From positions 434,001 to 498,000 of the forward strand of contig NZ_JASBQQ010000003.1 of NCBI RefSeq assembly GCF_029961185.1: a DNA stretch of 64,000 nucleotides, in the 5' to 3' direction. Shown one piece after another: positions 9,093-20,194 of this stretch (positions within the stretch are counted from its first letter, which is position 1; every line of letters begins with the position of its first letter). The notes below the pieces were generated by a model, which was not told the DNA's origin, ran no database searches, and was given only the letters and a program-made list of their open reading frames with translations. The stretch is from Albidovulum aestuarii (lineage in GTDB: Bacteria; Pseudomonadota; Alphaproteobacteria; Rhodobacterales; Rhodobacteraceae). Position numbers and translations under genes: made by a program.

Positions 9093-9839
9093 ATGCATCT
9101 CGACGTTCTCGACCTGAGGAATTTCTACTACCGCACCCAACTCGGCCGTGTGGCGCAAAAGGCGATCCGGGATCAGGTTGTATCACTCTGGCGGCCCGAC
9201 AAGGGGCAGACCGTGGTGGGCTTTGGTTTTGCGGCACCACTCCTGCGCCCCTATCTGGAGCCGTCACGTCGCGTCATCGGTCTCATGCCCGCACCGCAGG
9301 GCGTGATGCCCTGGCCCGCCGGGATGGAGAATGTCTCGGTTCTCTGTGAAGAGACGCAATGGCCGATCGAAACCGGAATGGTTGACCGGCTGGTACTGCT
9401 CCACGGGCTTGAAACATCGGAACAACCCACAGCGCTTTTGGAGGAATGCTGGCGCGTGCTTGGACCGGGGGGGCGGGCACTGGTCATCGTGCCGAACCGG
9501 TCGGGTCTCTGGTCGCGGTCAGACAAGACGCCTTTCGGGTACGGGCGACCCTATTCGATGAGTCAGCTCGATGCGCAGTTGCGGCGCCACAACTTCGTAG
9601 CCGAGCGGCAGCTCTCGGCGCTCTACGCGCCACCATCCAGCCGCCGATTCTGGCTCCGGACCGCTCCGGCATGGGAAAGGTTCGGACACCGGCTGTCGGC
9701 GGTAATGGCGGGCGGTGTGCATATGCTGGAGGTCTCGAAGCAGGTCCATGCACCGCAACGTCCGGGCCTTGCGGCAACCGTGAGGCGGCCCCTGAAGGTC
9801 TTGGAGGGGCTGCCCAAACCGGCCGCCGAACCGGCGTGA
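9093..9839 (+). CDS. Class I SAM-dependent methyltransferase
   Basis: The 248-residue product looks like a methyltransferase type 11 protein: an acidic-glycine region near the N-terminus (VVGFGFA) that stands in for the usual SAM motif I, a mid-domain segment with [10 protein letters not shown], and the motif [17 protein letters not shown] typical of strand 4-5 in this fold. Substrate is unknown. Motif I is degenerate, so SAM binding should not be taken for granted. It is divergent from gloB, a pairing often seen in this bacterial group, but no shared pathway is evident. ATG 9093 is used; a TTG 24 bases earlier is less likely. Confidence 0.78.
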   Translation: MHLDVLDLRNFYYRTQLGRVAQKAIRDQVVSLWRPDKGQTVVGFGFAAPLLRPYLEPSRRVIGLMPAPQGVMPWPAGMENVSVLCEETQWPIETGMVDRLVLLHGLETSEQPTALLEECWRVLGPGGRALVIVPNRSGLWSRSDKTPFGYGRPYSMSQLDAQLRRHNFVAERQLSALYAPPSSRRFWLRTAPAWERFGHRLSAVMAGGVHMLEVSKQVHAPQRPGLAATVRRPLKVLEGLPKPAAEPA

Positions 9840-10030
9840 CTCGCGACCGTTGTGCGGGGATTCTGGCCGGTATGCGCACTGTTAACGCCCAAACTTGCGG
9901 ATCCCAAAACGCAACAGTTTGTCGCGTGTCGCGGAAACCCCTGAATTTATGGGAAAACCGGGCTCCCAATTAGTTTACCAAGGCGGTTGCGAGCCACGAA
10001 CGCCTCTGCTACACCCGCGCCGACTTAGGC

Positions 10031-10048
10031 CGTATGTGCACACATACG
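10031..10048. promoter_or_regulatory. Perfect 8-2-8 palindrome upstream of the atp operon
   Basis: CGTATGTG-CA-CACATACG lies about 68 bases before the atpH start. It follows a possible promoter (TTGCGA, 17 bases, TACACC, roughly 9987-10015). It could be an operator or a hairpin at the start of the leader. Confidence 0.5.
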
Positions 10049-10115
10049 CCGCGGGTGGCCTCTGACCTGACACCAAAAAAGAGGCGATGGGACAAAAACA
10101 ATCGGAAGGGTGGAC

Positions 10116-10676
10116 GTGTCCGAACCAGCTTCGATTTCCGCAGGGATCGCCGGACGCTATGCGACGGCTGTGTTTGAACTCGCCAAAGAGGCGAAAGGTC
10201 TGACGGCGCTAGAAGCCGACGTAGATGCGCTGGGTGCCGCGATGGACGACAGCGCCGATCTGCGCAGCCTGATCGCCTCGCCGGTCTACAGCCGCGATGA
10301 GCAGGCAAAGGCCGTCGCCGCGATTGCCAAGAAGATGAAGCTGTCGGCCACTCTGGCCAATACGCTGGGTCTGATGGCATCGAACCGCCGCCTTTTCGTC
10401 CTGCCGCAGCTTCTGGCAGCCCTTCGCGACCTGATCGCAGAGGAAAAGGGTGAAGTGACCGCCGACGTGACCGTCGCGGCGCCGCTGACCAAGGCGCAGG
10501 AAACCAAACTTGCCGCCTCGCTCAAGAAGACCGTCGGCAAGACCGTCAAGCTCAACACCACCGTCGATGACAGCCTCATCGGTGGTCTTATCGTAAAAGT
10601 GGGCTCGAACATGATCGACACCTCGATCCGTTCCAAGCTCGCTTCCCTCCAGAATGCTATGAAAGAGGTCGGATAA
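10116..10676 (+). CDS. atpH: F1F0 ATP synthase delta subunit
   Basis: The 186-residue delta subunit (OSCP homologue) links the F1 head to the peripheral stalk of F0. The N-terminal helical bundle with the segment [11 protein letters not shown] and the C-terminal domain ending in IGGLIVKVG are diagnostic. GTG 10116 is preferred over GTG 10110 because GGAAGG lies 6-7 bases upstream and the protein then begins at the family's usual first residues. It is the first gene of the atpHAGDC operon and its stop overlaps the atpA start by one base. As in other Rhodobacterales, the F0 genes are not here. Confidence 0.95.
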   Translation: MSEPASISAGIAGRYATAVFELAKEAKGLTALEADVDALGAAMDDSADLRSLIASPVYSRDEQAKAVAAIAKKMKLSATLANTLGLMASNRRLFVLPQLLAALRDLIAEEKGEVTADVTVAAPLTKAQETKLAASLKKTVGKTVKLNTTVDDSLIGGLIVKVGSNMIDTSIRSKLASLQNAMKEVG

Positions 10677-12214
10677 TGGGAATCCAGGCAGCCGAGATCT
10701 CTGCGATCCTTAAGGAGCAGATCAAGAACTTCGGTCAGGAAGCGGAAGTGGCTGAGGTCGGCCGCGTGCTCTCCGTCGGTGACGGTATCGCGCGTGTGCA
10801 CGGTCTCGACAACATTCAGGCCGGTGAAATGGTCGAATTCCCGGGCGGTATCCGCGGGATGGCGCTGAACCTCGAGATCGACAACGTCGGTGTCGTTATC
10901 TTCGGTTCCGACCGTGACATTAAAGAAGGCGACACCGTCAAGCGCACCAAGGCCATCGTGGACGTGCCGGTCGGCGACGAGCTTCTGGGCCGCGTCGTTG
11001 ACGCGCTTGGCAACCCGATCGACGGCAAGGGCGCGCTGAAGGCCAAGAAGCGTTCGGTCGCGGACGTGAAAGCCCCCGGCATCATCCCGCGGAAGTCGGT
11101 GCATGAGCCGATGGCGACCGGCCTGAAGTCGGTTGACGCCATGATCCCGGTTGGCCGTGGTCAGCGCGAACTGATCATCGGCGACCGTCAGACCGGCAAG
11201 ACCGCGATCGCGCTCGACACGATCCTGAACCAGAAATCCTACAACGACGCCGCGGGCGACGACGAGAGCAAGAAGCTCTACTGCGTCTATGTCGCCATCG
11301 GCCAGAAGCGTTCGACGGTTGCCCAGCTCGTGAAGAAGCTGGAAGAGACCGGCGCCATTGCCTACACGACAATCGTTGCAGCGACCGCGTCCGACCCGGC
11401 GCCGATGCAGTTCCTGGCCCCCTATTCGGCGACCGCGATTGCCGAGCATTTCCGTGACAATGGCCGCCACGCGCTGATCATCTATGATGACCTTTCGAAG
11501 CAGGCCGTCGCCTATCGCCAGATGTCGCTGCTGCTGCGCCGTCCGCCCGGACGCGAAGCCTATCCGGGCGACGTTTTCTACCTGCATTCCCGCCTGCTGG
11601 AGCGTTCGGCCAAGCTGAACGAGGATTTCGGCGCCGGTTCGCTGACGGCGCTGCCGATCATCGAAACCCAAGGTGGCGACGTGTCGGCCTTTATTCCGAC
11701 CAACGTGATCTCGATCACCGATGGCCAGATCTTCCTTGAAACGGAACTCTTCTACCAGGGTGTCCGCCCGGCCGTGAACACCGGTCTGTCGGTTTCGCGT
11801 GTTGGCTCGTCCGCCCAGACCAATTCGATGAAATCGGTTGCGGGTTCGGTCAAGCTGGAACTGGCACAGTATCGCGAAATGGCGGCTTTCGCCCAGTTTG
11901 GTTCCGACCTCGACGCTGCGACCCAGCGCCTTCTGAACCGTGGTGCGCGTCTGACCGAGTTGATGAAGCAGCCGCAATATTCGCCGCTGACCAACGCTGA
12001 AATCGTCTGCGTCATCTTCGCGGGCATCAAGGGCTTCCTTGACAAGCTCTCGGTAAAGGATGTCGGCCGCTTCGAACGCGATCTGGTCAAGCACATGCGA
12101 ACCAACCGCAAGGACATCCTCGACTGGATCACCAAGGACGATCCGAAGATCAAGGGTGAGGCCGAGGACAAGCTTCGGGCTGCTATCGACGAATTCGCCA
12201 AGACCTTCGCGTAA
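10676..12214 (+). CDS. atpA: F1F0 ATP synthase alpha subunit
   Basis: The 512-residue alpha subunit forms the F1 hexamer with beta and carries the non-catalytic nucleotide sites. The Walker A motif GDRQTGKT is near residues 169-176, the Walker B-type strand [10 protein letters not shown] follows, and the arginine-containing segment VSRVGSSAQ is present. Length is the normal one. It overlaps atpH by one base (TAATG), implying coupled translation. Confidence 0.98.
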   Translation: MGIQAAEISAILKEQIKNFGQEAEVAEVGRVLSVGDGIARVHGLDNIQAGEMVEFPGGIRGMALNLEIDNVGVVIFGSDRDIKEGDTVKRTKAIVDVPVGDELLGRVVDALGNPIDGKGALKAKKRSVADVKAPGIIPRKSVHEPMATGLKSVDAMIPVGRGQRELIIGDRQTGKTAIALDTILNQKSYNDAAGDDESKKLYCVYVAIGQKRSTVAQLVKKLEETGAIAYTTIVAATASDPAPMQFLAPYSATAIAEHFRDNGRHALIIYDDLSKQAVAYRQMSLLLRRPPGREAYPGDVFYLHSRLLERSAKLNEDFGAGSLTALPIIETQGGDVSAFIPTNVISITDGQIFLETELFYQGVRPAVNTGLSVSRVGSSAQTNSMKSVAGSVKLELAQYREMAAFAQFGSDLDAATQRLLNRGARLTELMKQPQYSPLTNAEIVCVIFAGIKGFLDKLSVKDVGRFERDLVKHMRTNRKDILDWITKDDPKIKGEAEDKLRAAIDEFAKTFA

Positions 12215-12235
12215 GCGGGGGGAGGGGACAGGGAT

Positions 12236-13111
12236 ATGCCCAGCCTTAAGGACCTGAAAAACAGGATCGAAAGCGTTAAGTCGACGCGGAAGATCACCAA
12301 GGCCATGCAGATGGTCGCGGCGGCCAAACTCCGCCGTGCCCAGGAAGCTGCGGAATCTGCGCGTCCTTACGCCGAGCGGATGAACGCGGTGATGTCGGGC
12401 CTTGCCGCCTCGGTCGGCGGATCAGACAGCGCGCCCCGGCTTCTGGCCGGGACGGGCGGCGATCAGACCCATATTCTGGTGGTGATGACGGCAGAACGCG
12501 GCCTTTGCGGCGGCTTCAACTCTTCCATCGTGAAACTCGCACGGGTGAAGGCGGCGGAGCTTCTTAAAGCTGGCAAGACGGTGAAGATCCTGACCGTCGG
12601 CAAGAAGGGCCGCGAACAGCTCAAGCGTGATCTCGGCAGCCACTTCGTCGCCCATGTCGACCTCTCCGAGGTCAAGAAGCTCGGCTACGACAATGCGCAA
12701 GGCATTGCGCGCGATCTTATCCATCGTTTCGATGCCGGTGAGTTCGATGTTGCCACGATCTTCTTCAACCGCTTCGAGTCGGTGATCAGCCAGATCCCGA
12801 CCGCGCAGCAGGTGATCCCGGCGAAATTCGACACCGAGGATGGCGAAGGTGCCTCGACGCTCTATGATTACGAGCCGTCCGAGGAAGAGATCCTTGCCGA
12901 TCTTCTGCCGCGTGGCCTTGCCACCCAGGTCTTCACCGCGCTTCTGGAAAACGGGGCGTCGGAGCAGGGGGCGCGGATGTCCGCGATGGACAACGCGACG
13001 CGCAATGCGGGCGACATGATCGACAAGCTGACGATCCAGTTCAACCGCTCGCGTCAGGCCGCGATCACCAACGAACTTATCGAAATCATTTCGGGCGCCG
13101 AGGCGCTCTAA
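12236..13111 (+). CDS. atpG: F1F0 ATP synthase gamma subunit
   Basis: The 291-residue gamma subunit is the rotating central shaft of F1. The N-terminal helix with [20 protein letters not shown] and the C-terminal helix ending in [15 protein letters not shown], both of which pack in the alpha3beta3 barrel, are intact, as is the GLCGGFN segment. It sits 21 bases after atpA and 18 before atpD. Confidence 0.98.
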   Translation: MPSLKDLKNRIESVKSTRKITKAMQMVAAAKLRRAQEAAESARPYAERMNAVMSGLAASVGGSDSAPRLLAGTGGDQTHILVVMTAERGLCGGFNSSIVKLARVKAAELLKAGKTVKILTVGKKGREQLKRDLGSHFVAHVDLSEVKKLGYDNAQGIARDLIHRFDAGEFDVATIFFNRFESVISQIPTAQQVIPAKFDTEDGEGASTLYDYEPSEEEILADLLPRGLATQVFTALLENGASEQGARMSAMDNATRNAGDMIDKLTIQFNRSRQAAITNELIEIISGAEAL

Positions 13112-14572
<1,461 letters not shown>

Positions 14573-14581
14573 GGGGGCGAG

Positions 14582-14980
14582 ATGGCCGATACGATGCAGT
14601 TCGACCTTGTGTCCCCTGAGCGGCGGCTTGCCTCCGTTCAGGCGCGCGAGGTCCGCATTCCGGGCGCTGATGGCGACCTGACGGCGATGCCGGACCATTC
14701 GCCGCTGATCACCACGCTGCGTCCCGGCATCCTGACCGTCGTCTCTGCCGAGGGCACGACCGACTACGCCGTGACCGGTGGTTTCGCCGAGATTTCGGCG
14801 GCGGGCGCCTCGGTTCTGGCCGAACGCGCGATGCCGAAGGGCGAAGTGACTGCGGCCGACATGGACGGGCTTATCGCCGACGCGACCTCGGAAGCGGGTG
14901 AGGCCCCGGCCGAGGGCAAGGACGCCGCCAACAAGCTGGTGGCCGACCTGCAGGCACTGAAAGCGGCACTCGGGCTCTGA
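14582..14980 (+). CDS. atpC: F1F0 ATP synthase epsilon subunit
   Basis: The 132-residue epsilon subunit binds the bottom of the gamma shaft. The N-terminal beta-sandwich is intact ([11 protein letters not shown] near the start, then [19 protein letters not shown]). The C-terminal helical part is present but Ala/Glu-rich and does not show an obvious ATP-binding I-D-A-L-R-A-K type motif, in line with the use of a separate zeta inhibitor (DUF1476 at 41742) in this lineage. It ends the operon and is followed by a strong terminator. Confidence 0.94.
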   Translation: MADTMQFDLVSPERRLASVQAREVRIPGADGDLTAMPDHSPLITTLRPGILTVVSAEGTTDYAVTGGFAEISAAGASVLAERAMPKGEVTAADMDGLIADATSEAGEAPAEGKDAANKLVADLQALKAALGL

Positions 14981-15000
14981 GCCGATGTGAATTTGTTACG

Positions 15001-15030
15001 AAGGGCGGCCCACTGGGCCGCCCTTTTGCT
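15001..15030 (+). terminator. Intrinsic terminator of the atp operon
   Basis: A 10-bp stem (15001-15010 with 15016-15025) with a five-base loop is followed by a T-rich run. It begins about 20 bases after the atpC stop. Confidence 0.85.
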
Positions 15031-15071
15031 TTCTTAGAGACGGGCAGGGTTACAACCGCCTGCCATGGTTA

Positions 15072-16418
15072 CTATTCGCCACCGTCTACTTCCTTGTCCT
15101 CGCACTCACCCACAGGGCAGCAGCGGTATTCCTGGCTTTTCTCCAGAAGCTGGATCCGCTTGGCCAGAAGCTGGTTTTCCAGATCCTGACGCACGAGGTC
15201 GAGTTCAATCGACTTCCGGCGGCTGTCCTCGCAGGTATTGCACTTGTCGAGGCAGCCCTTCACCACGATGGCCTGTGTCGGCAGGCAGGTTTCGCGGGTG
15301 AAGCTGAGCTCAGCCGCGAACTTGGCCGAGACATTGCCGCCAGCGCGGTCAAGAACGCCTGCCTTGACCAGTTCCGCGTCAACTGCTTTCAGGGCTTTGT
15401 CCCGCTCAGCCTGAGACATCGGCGGCACACGTGAGGACAGGGCGACGCTGCGGGTTGCAAGAGCCAGGTTGAGGTTGCCAGCACTCGACAAGCCGCCACC
15501 GGCACCACTGATCAGGTTGGCCTTGTGCGCCGCCGCACTCGTCCGGCCTGCCGTCTCGATCTCGAGCCGGTTCGCCTGCGTCGCACGAATGCCGTCGGGG
15601 ATAACCGCCACGCTGGATGCGGGCCGGATCGGGCGCGCATCTACGCGGGCATCACCCGCACGGTCGATCACGCGGCGCAGTACCGCCTTGATGGTGAATT
15701 TCAGGGTCTGCTTCTTCACCAGCTGATAGGCGAGGTAGGTCACTGCATGGCAGTCGTTCCGGTTCTCGAAGACCCGCGTGGACGCCTCATAGGCGCTTTC
15801 GCTTTCGCCCTCGGCGTGAGACCGGCTTTGCACCTCGCCCACGGCAATGGAATTTGCCGCACGGGTCGCCTGAACCGACCGGTCATGCGAGGACGAGGCA
15901 TGCTGCGACAATTCCCGCGCGAAGTCGGCGCTGGAATTGGCGTTGAAATCGCCATCCACGCTGGTGCTGGCACCGCCCGCGAAACCGGCGGTCCAGTAGT
16001 CTGCGCTGCCATTCACCTCGAAGTCTGAATGCGACTGGCTGTTCGCCTCGGCCTGATCGCGGATCGTGAGGTCGGACATGTAGCGGTCCATCGACGACAT
16101 GTAAAAGGTCTCTTCCGAGGCCTGTTCGTGTCGATAGTTCACTTCGGACTCGCTATCATAGCTGAAGCGCGAATTGCGGGACGCGGTGTAGAGCCGGACC
16201 TTTTCGCCGGGCAGGAGAGTGGTCGAATAGACCACGTCGCCAAGAGCCAGCGGCCCGGGGCAGCGTTCCAGTTCGGCGATATAGGTCAGTTCAACCTGTG
16301 CGTTTGCGAGCGGAACCCTGAGGCGATAGGCGAATTGAAGCCGTTCGCAGCACGGGTCCTTGGAAATCTCCGGGCAGCAGGGGATGTCATTCATCGAGAT
16401 AAGATTGCCGTCGGCCAT
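15072..16418 (-). CDS. Cys-rich coiled-coil protein of unknown function
   Basis: I do not recognise a named family. The ATG at 16418 has an excellent GGAGGA ribosome-binding site, giving 448 residues and no signal peptide or membrane helix. The N-terminus has paired cysteines (CCPEISKDPCC). Residues about 130-240 are a low-complexity Ser/Ala/His/Asp region with many small polar residues. A conserved-looking block (FENRNDCHAVTYLAYQLVKK) follows. Another Ala-rich stretch precedes the C-terminus, where CLDKCNTC is followed by a Leu/Gln/Glu coiled coil and a closing CCPVGEC. Cysteine pairs at both ends suggest metal binding or cross-linked assembly. It is divergent from the H-type lectin gene at 16672 and the pair may work together. 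The coding call is firm; function is open. Confidence 0.8.
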   Translation of the reverse strand: MADGNLISMNDIPCCPEISKDPCCERLQFAYRLRVPLANAQVELTYIAELERCPGPLALGDVVYSTTLLPGEKVRLYTASRNSRFSYDSESEVNYRHEQASEETFYMSSMDRYMSDLTIRDQAEANSQSHSDFEVNGSADYWTAGFAGGASTSVDGDFNANSSADFARELSQHASSSHDRSVQATRAANSIAVGEVQSRSHAEGESESAYEASTRVFENRNDCHAVTYLAYQLVKKQTLKFTIKAVLRRVIDRAGDARVDARPIRPASSVAVIPDGIRATQANRLEIETAGRTSAAAHKANLISGAGGGLSSAGNLNLALATRSVALSSRVPPMSQAERDKALKAVDAELVKAGVLDRAGGNVSAKFAAELSFTRETCLPTQAIVVKGCLDKCNTCEDSRRKSIELDLVRQDLENQLLAKRIQLLEKSQEYRCCPVGECEDKEVDGGE

Positions 16419-16671
16419 CTTGTTTCCTCCTGAAATTATGTCGTTTTCAAATTCCCCCATGGTCGAAATAATAAATGCGACCACGCTAGGGTTTGGGGAA
16501 ATACAACCTTAAGCCGACTCACGCGTCGCGCGAAATGCTGGAATACCCGTACAGCGGAAATTAGCCGACCAGGCGTTGCGCGGCCAATTTCCGGGCAGCG
16601 GGTGCCCGCTATTTTCCTTTGCGTGCTGCGGGTTGCGGGTTTAGATGGGGCGGCGGGTCTCGGGAAATGGT

Positions 16672-17022
16672 ATGCGACGGTTGCGTAGTCACAAGGTCGG
16701 GGTTGAGCGGGGCTCTTCGGTTCTGTTCTCGGATTTTGAAGAGGGCGGCGTCATGTGGACCGGAAACGGTCCGCGTGAGCATCGCCACACGGTTGTGTTC
16801 TCCGAGGCGTTCAGCAGCCCCCCGGTCGTACAGGTCGGAATTTCCATGTGGGACATGGACCAGAAGACCAACCTGCGGGCCGATATCTCGGCCGATTCAG
16901 TCGGGCCGAAGGGGTTCGAGATTGTCTTTCGCACATGGGGCGACACCCGTGTCGCCCGCATCCGCGCCGACTGGCTGGCTATCGGTGAGGTCAGCGACGA
17001 AGACGACTGGGAGGTCGTCTGA
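16672..17022 (+). CDS. H-type lectin domain protein
   Basis: The 116-residue product is almost entirely one H-type lectin domain (Helix pomatia agglutinin fold), which in characterised members binds N-acetylgalactosamine as a trimer. Visible hallmarks are the central strand pattern with FSEAFSSPPVVQVGISMWDMD and the closing strands FRTWGDTRVARIRADWLAIGE. There is no signal peptide. ATG 16672 begins at the usual family N-terminus; ATG 16645 would add nine residues. It faces the Cys-rich protein gene across about 250 bases and converges on the helicase gene with only 9 bases between stops. Confidence 0.8.
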   Translation: MRRLRSHKVGVERGSSVLFSDFEEGGVMWTGNGPREHRHTVVFSEAFSSPPVVQVGISMWDMDQKTNLRADISADSVGPKGFEIVFRTWGDTRVARIRADWLAIGEVSDEDDWEVV

Positions 17023-17031
17023 CCCCCACAA

Positions 17032-18969
17032 TCAGTTCTTTCCGCGTTTCGGTGGTGCCATTCCGCCCTTGCGATGCGCTGTCTTTCCGGGCCTGGCGTT
17101 CTTGTGCGGCGCGCGGTCCTTGCGGGGGGTGCCTGTCGCGGGGACGCCCGCCGGTTTGCCGCCCTTGCGGTGGGGCTTCTTGCCGGCAGGCTTGAAGGCT
17201 TTGGGTGCGGGCGCCTCGGTTAACAGTCCATGTTCGGTGGCCACTGGCGCGGGCAGGGAGCGGTCCCGGTCGCGTTTCTTCGCGGGCGTTTTCGCGACAT
17301 CATCCCCGGCGTCACGCTTGGATGCGTATTTCGGTCCTTTCTTCCGGGGCGGCTCGGACGTTGGATGCTGCGCGGGACCACCGAAGGGCGGAGCGTCGAG
17401 CGCGCGCAGCACGGCGCCACCTTCAAGCCGTCCCTCCGGACCAATTGCCGCCAGCATTGCCGGAGCCCGCGCGGCGAGGACCTCTACGAAGGTTTCGGTT
17501 TCCTGCACCCGGATCGCACCGACATCCTCGCGACTGATATTGCCCGCCCGGCACAGCATCGGCAGAAGCCAGCGTGGTTCGGCCTTGTCGGCCCGTCCGA
17601 GCGAGATCGAGAACCAGCGGCTTGGTCCGAAAGCCGGACGCGGACCTTCGACAGCGCCGGGTGCGGCCAGTTCCTCGGGCGCGGAATGACGCCCCTGCCA
17701 GGCGCGCACGAAGGCCGCCGCGATCCGCTCGGCCCCGTGCAGGTCCAGAAGACGCCGGGCAAACGCGCCGTCGCGTTCGCCAATGTCTTCGCTCCACACC
17801 GGATCGGCCAGCAGCCGTTCCTCGTCGCGGGTGCGCACGGCATCGGCCGAGGGCGCATCGACCCAAGTCGCGGTGACCTTGGCGAAACGCAGGATGTTCT
17901 CGGCCTTCTTGCGTGCGTTTTTCGGTACGATCAGCGCGCTGACGCCCTTGCGGCCGGCACGACCGGTCCGGCCCGACCGGTGCAGAAGCGTTTCGCCATT
18001 CGAGGGCAGTTCGGCATGGATCACCAGTTCGAGATTTGGCAGGTCGATCCCGCGCGCTGCGACATCGGTCGCCACGCAGACCCGCGCGCGTCCGTCACGC
18101 ATCGCCTGCAGCGCATGGGTCCGCTCGGACTGGCTGAGCTCGCCCGACAGGGCCACGACCGAGAAGCTGCGGTTCGACAGTCGGGTTGTCAGACGGTTCA
18201 CCGTTGCCCGCGTATTGCAGAAGATGATTGCGTTCTGCGCTTCGTAAAAGCGCAGGACATTTACGATGGCATTCTCGACATCCTGGGTCGCAACCTGCAT
18301 AGCGCGATAGTCGATATCGGCATGCTGGCTGCGTTCCCCGGCGGTTGAGACCCGCACGGCGTCTTTCTGATATTTCTGCGCCAGCGTCGCGATGGCTTTC
18401 GGCACCGTGGCCGAAAACATCAGGGTCCGCCGGTCTTCCGGCGCAGCGGCGAGGATGAATTCCAGATCTTCGCGGAAGCCAAGGTCGAGCATCTCATCCG
18501 CCTCGTCCAGCACCACCGCACGGATCGCGCCCATATCAAGCGAACCGCGCTGGATATGGTCGCGGAGCCGCCCCGGCGTGCCGACGACGATATGCGCCCC
18601 CCGGTCGAGTGCGCGGCGTTCGTCGCGCATGTCCATTCCGCCGACGCAGGAGGAGAGCGTCGCCCCGGTCATCTCATAGAGCCAGCTCAGCTCGCGCCGG
18701 ACCTGCAAAGCCAGTTCCCGCGTCGGCGCGACGATCAGCGCCAGTGGCGCACCAGCGGGGCCGAACCTTTCGGCGGCGTCCAGAATGGTGGGAGCGATAG
18801 CCAGGCCGAAGCCCACGGTTTTGCCCGATCCGGTTTGGGCTGACACCAGCAGGTCAGCCGCGCTGTACTCGGGCTGGGTCACGGTTTCCTGCACCGGGGT
18901 CAGTTGGTCGTAACCGCGATGGGCAAGCGCCTCGGCAAGAGGCCGGATCAGGGGGGAGGTTTCGGACAT
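17032..18969 (-). CDS. DEAD-box RNA helicase (DeaD/CsdA-like)
   Basis: This 645-residue RNA helicase has the complete motif set: the Q-motif region YDQLTPVQ, Walker A AQTGSGKT (residues 44-51), PTRELALQ, TPGRL, the DEAD box in VVLDEADEML, SAT, and in domain 2 HRSGRTGRAGR. After the helicase core a DbpA-like RNA-binding domain is likely (around residues 455-540), followed by a Lys/Arg/Pro-rich disordered tail of about 100 residues. Such proteins remodel ribosome assembly intermediates or structured mRNAs, often in the cold. It starts at ATG 18969 and runs toward the lectin gene. Confidence 0.93.
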   Translation of the reverse strand: MSETSPLIRPLAEALAHRGYDQLTPVQETVTQPEYSAADLLVSAQTGSGKTVGFGLAIAPTILDAAERFGPAGAPLALIVAPTRELALQVRRELSWLYEMTGATLSSCVGGMDMRDERRALDRGAHIVVGTPGRLRDHIQRGSLDMGAIRAVVLDEADEMLDLGFREDLEFILAAAPEDRRTLMFSATVPKAIATLAQKYQKDAVRVSTAGERSQHADIDYRAMQVATQDVENAIVNVLRFYEAQNAIIFCNTRATVNRLTTRLSNRSFSVVALSGELSQSERTHALQAMRDGRARVCVATDVAARGIDLPNLELVIHAELPSNGETLLHRSGRTGRAGRKGVSALIVPKNARKKAENILRFAKVTATWVDAPSADAVRTRDEERLLADPVWSEDIGERDGAFARRLLDLHGAERIAAAFVRAWQGRHSAPEELAAPGAVEGPRPAFGPSRWFSISLGRADKAEPRWLLPMLCRAGNISREDVGAIRVQETETFVEVLAARAPAMLAAIGPEGRLEGGAVLRALDAPPFGGPAQHPTSEPPRKKGPKYASKRDAGDDVAKTPAKKRDRDRSLPAPVATEHGLLTEAPAPKAFKPAGKKPHRKGGKPAGVPATGTPRKDRAPHKNARPGKTAHRKGGMAPPKRGKN

Positions 18970-19538
18970 GGGTCGTCTTTCAGGGGCGCGATCGCCCGTC
19001 GGGAAGGGCCCCGGCGTATCGGGGCAAGCCCACGGGTGCGTGCCCCGCGCGCGGTGAATGACGGCACCTATGCTGAAACCGTGCGGATGTATAGGGCAAA
19101 TGCGAATGGGCCGTGTCGGACCCGAGCGCGAGGAGCCCTTCCTTAAATCTGTTCGACGTCACGGACCGGCTGAGGTTCGGACAGAGAACTGCGACGGCTG
19201 CTGAGATTCCAGCTGAGCGGCAGGCGGGGAATGCTCGATTTCATAGTGCCCGATGTCTGGGCAAACGGCCCGAATGGTCTCCTTCCGCTAAAAGATTGAC
19301 GGCAGTTAGGGCTGCCAGCACGTTCGAAACCATGGATTGCATGTGGAGAGCCGACCGACAACCCAAGGAGGTTTTTTTGTGCGGTTGCTGACAAGAAGCA
19401 CAGCATCTGGTAGCATCGCCTCGAGAAACGCGGGGCAGATGCGCCATTTGAATTGGCCGATGTAACCAGTTCCAACCTCCGGGCAAAAACAGGCGCGACC
19501 GATTTCGGGCGCGCATAATTCTGGAGAGGGACACAACC
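18970..19538. other. Gene-poor stretch upstream of the DUF1326 cassette
   Basis: No convincing gene is present in these 569 bases. Short open frames lack coding character. The last 20 bases hold the GGAGAG ribosome-binding site of the DUF1326 gene at 19539. The segment around 19230-19330 looks like decayed intergenic sequence; I could not match it to a named element. Confidence 0.5.
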
Positions 19539-20177
19539 ATGACCGCTTGGGAAATCAAGGGCGAAGAACTCGCCAATTGTAACTGTAACTTCGGATGTCC
19601 GTGCCAGTTTGGGGTGCTGCCGACCCATGGTACCTGCGAAGCCGCAGTCGTCTACAAGATCGACAAGGGCCATTATGGAAACACCTCGCTGGACGGTCTG
19701 ACCGCCGCCGCCGTCTACAAATGGCCGGGTGCGATTCATGAAGGAAACGGGCATGTGCAGCTGATCATTGATCCCAAGGCGGATGCTGATCAGCGCGCTG
19801 CACTCCAAGCTATCATGACGGGCGAAGATACCGCCGAAATGGCAACGATGTGGTTCGTCTTCGGGGCGATGAGCCCGCACAAGCACGAGACGATCTATGC
19901 GCCGGTTTCACTCGATCTGAACATCGAGGACAGGACCGGAAAAGGCGTCGCAAAGGGGGTCTTTGATATCACCGCCGAACCGATCCCGAATATCGTGACG
20001 GGTGAGCCGCATCGTGTCGGCATCGCTCTGCCCCACGGGTTCGAATTCGGGTTCGCTGAGATGGCAAAAGGGCGCACAAAGACGACCGGCGGTGATCTGC
20101 AACTCACGAACAATTCCGGCACCCACGCACATATGGCCAGCCTGCACCTGACCGGCGAAGGCCGCGTCGCTGCCTGA
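19539..20177 (+). CDS. DUF1326 domain protein (first copy)
   Basis: The 212-residue product begins with the DUF1326 hallmark, a C-x-C-x3-C-x-C cluster (Cys14, Cys16, Cys20, Cys22) in the motif NCNCNFGCPCQF. It lacks a signal peptide and membrane helix. The rest of the domain includes W-P-G and H-x-E-T-I-Y-A-P motifs shared with the second copy at 21058. The cysteine pattern suggests metal binding. It is the first gene of a three-gene unit with a DUF2182 membrane protein and another DUF1326 protein; the stop is 17 bases before the DUF2182 start. Biochemical role unknown. Confidence 0.85.
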   Translation: MTAWEIKGEELANCNCNFGCPCQFGVLPTHGTCEAAVVYKIDKGHYGNTSLDGLTAAAVYKWPGAIHEGNGHVQLIIDPKADADQRAALQAIMTGEDTAEMATMWFVFGAMSPHKHETIYAPVSLDLNIEDRTGKGVAKGVFDITAEPIPNIVTGEPHRVGIALPHGFEFGFAEMAKGRTKTTGGDLQLTNNSGTHAHMASLHLTGEGRVAA

Positions 20178-20194
20178 ACGTGGTAAATCGAGCA

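Noticed and set aside
10286-12094. A 600-codon open frame antisense to atpH and atpA
   Set aside because: It exists because GC-rich coding sequence leaves the opposite strand open; it has no family pattern and overlaps two certain genes.
19143-19886. Reverse-strand open frame over the first DUF1326 gene
   Set aside because: It overlaps a gene with a clear Cys motif and ribosome-binding site, and has no recognisable domain.
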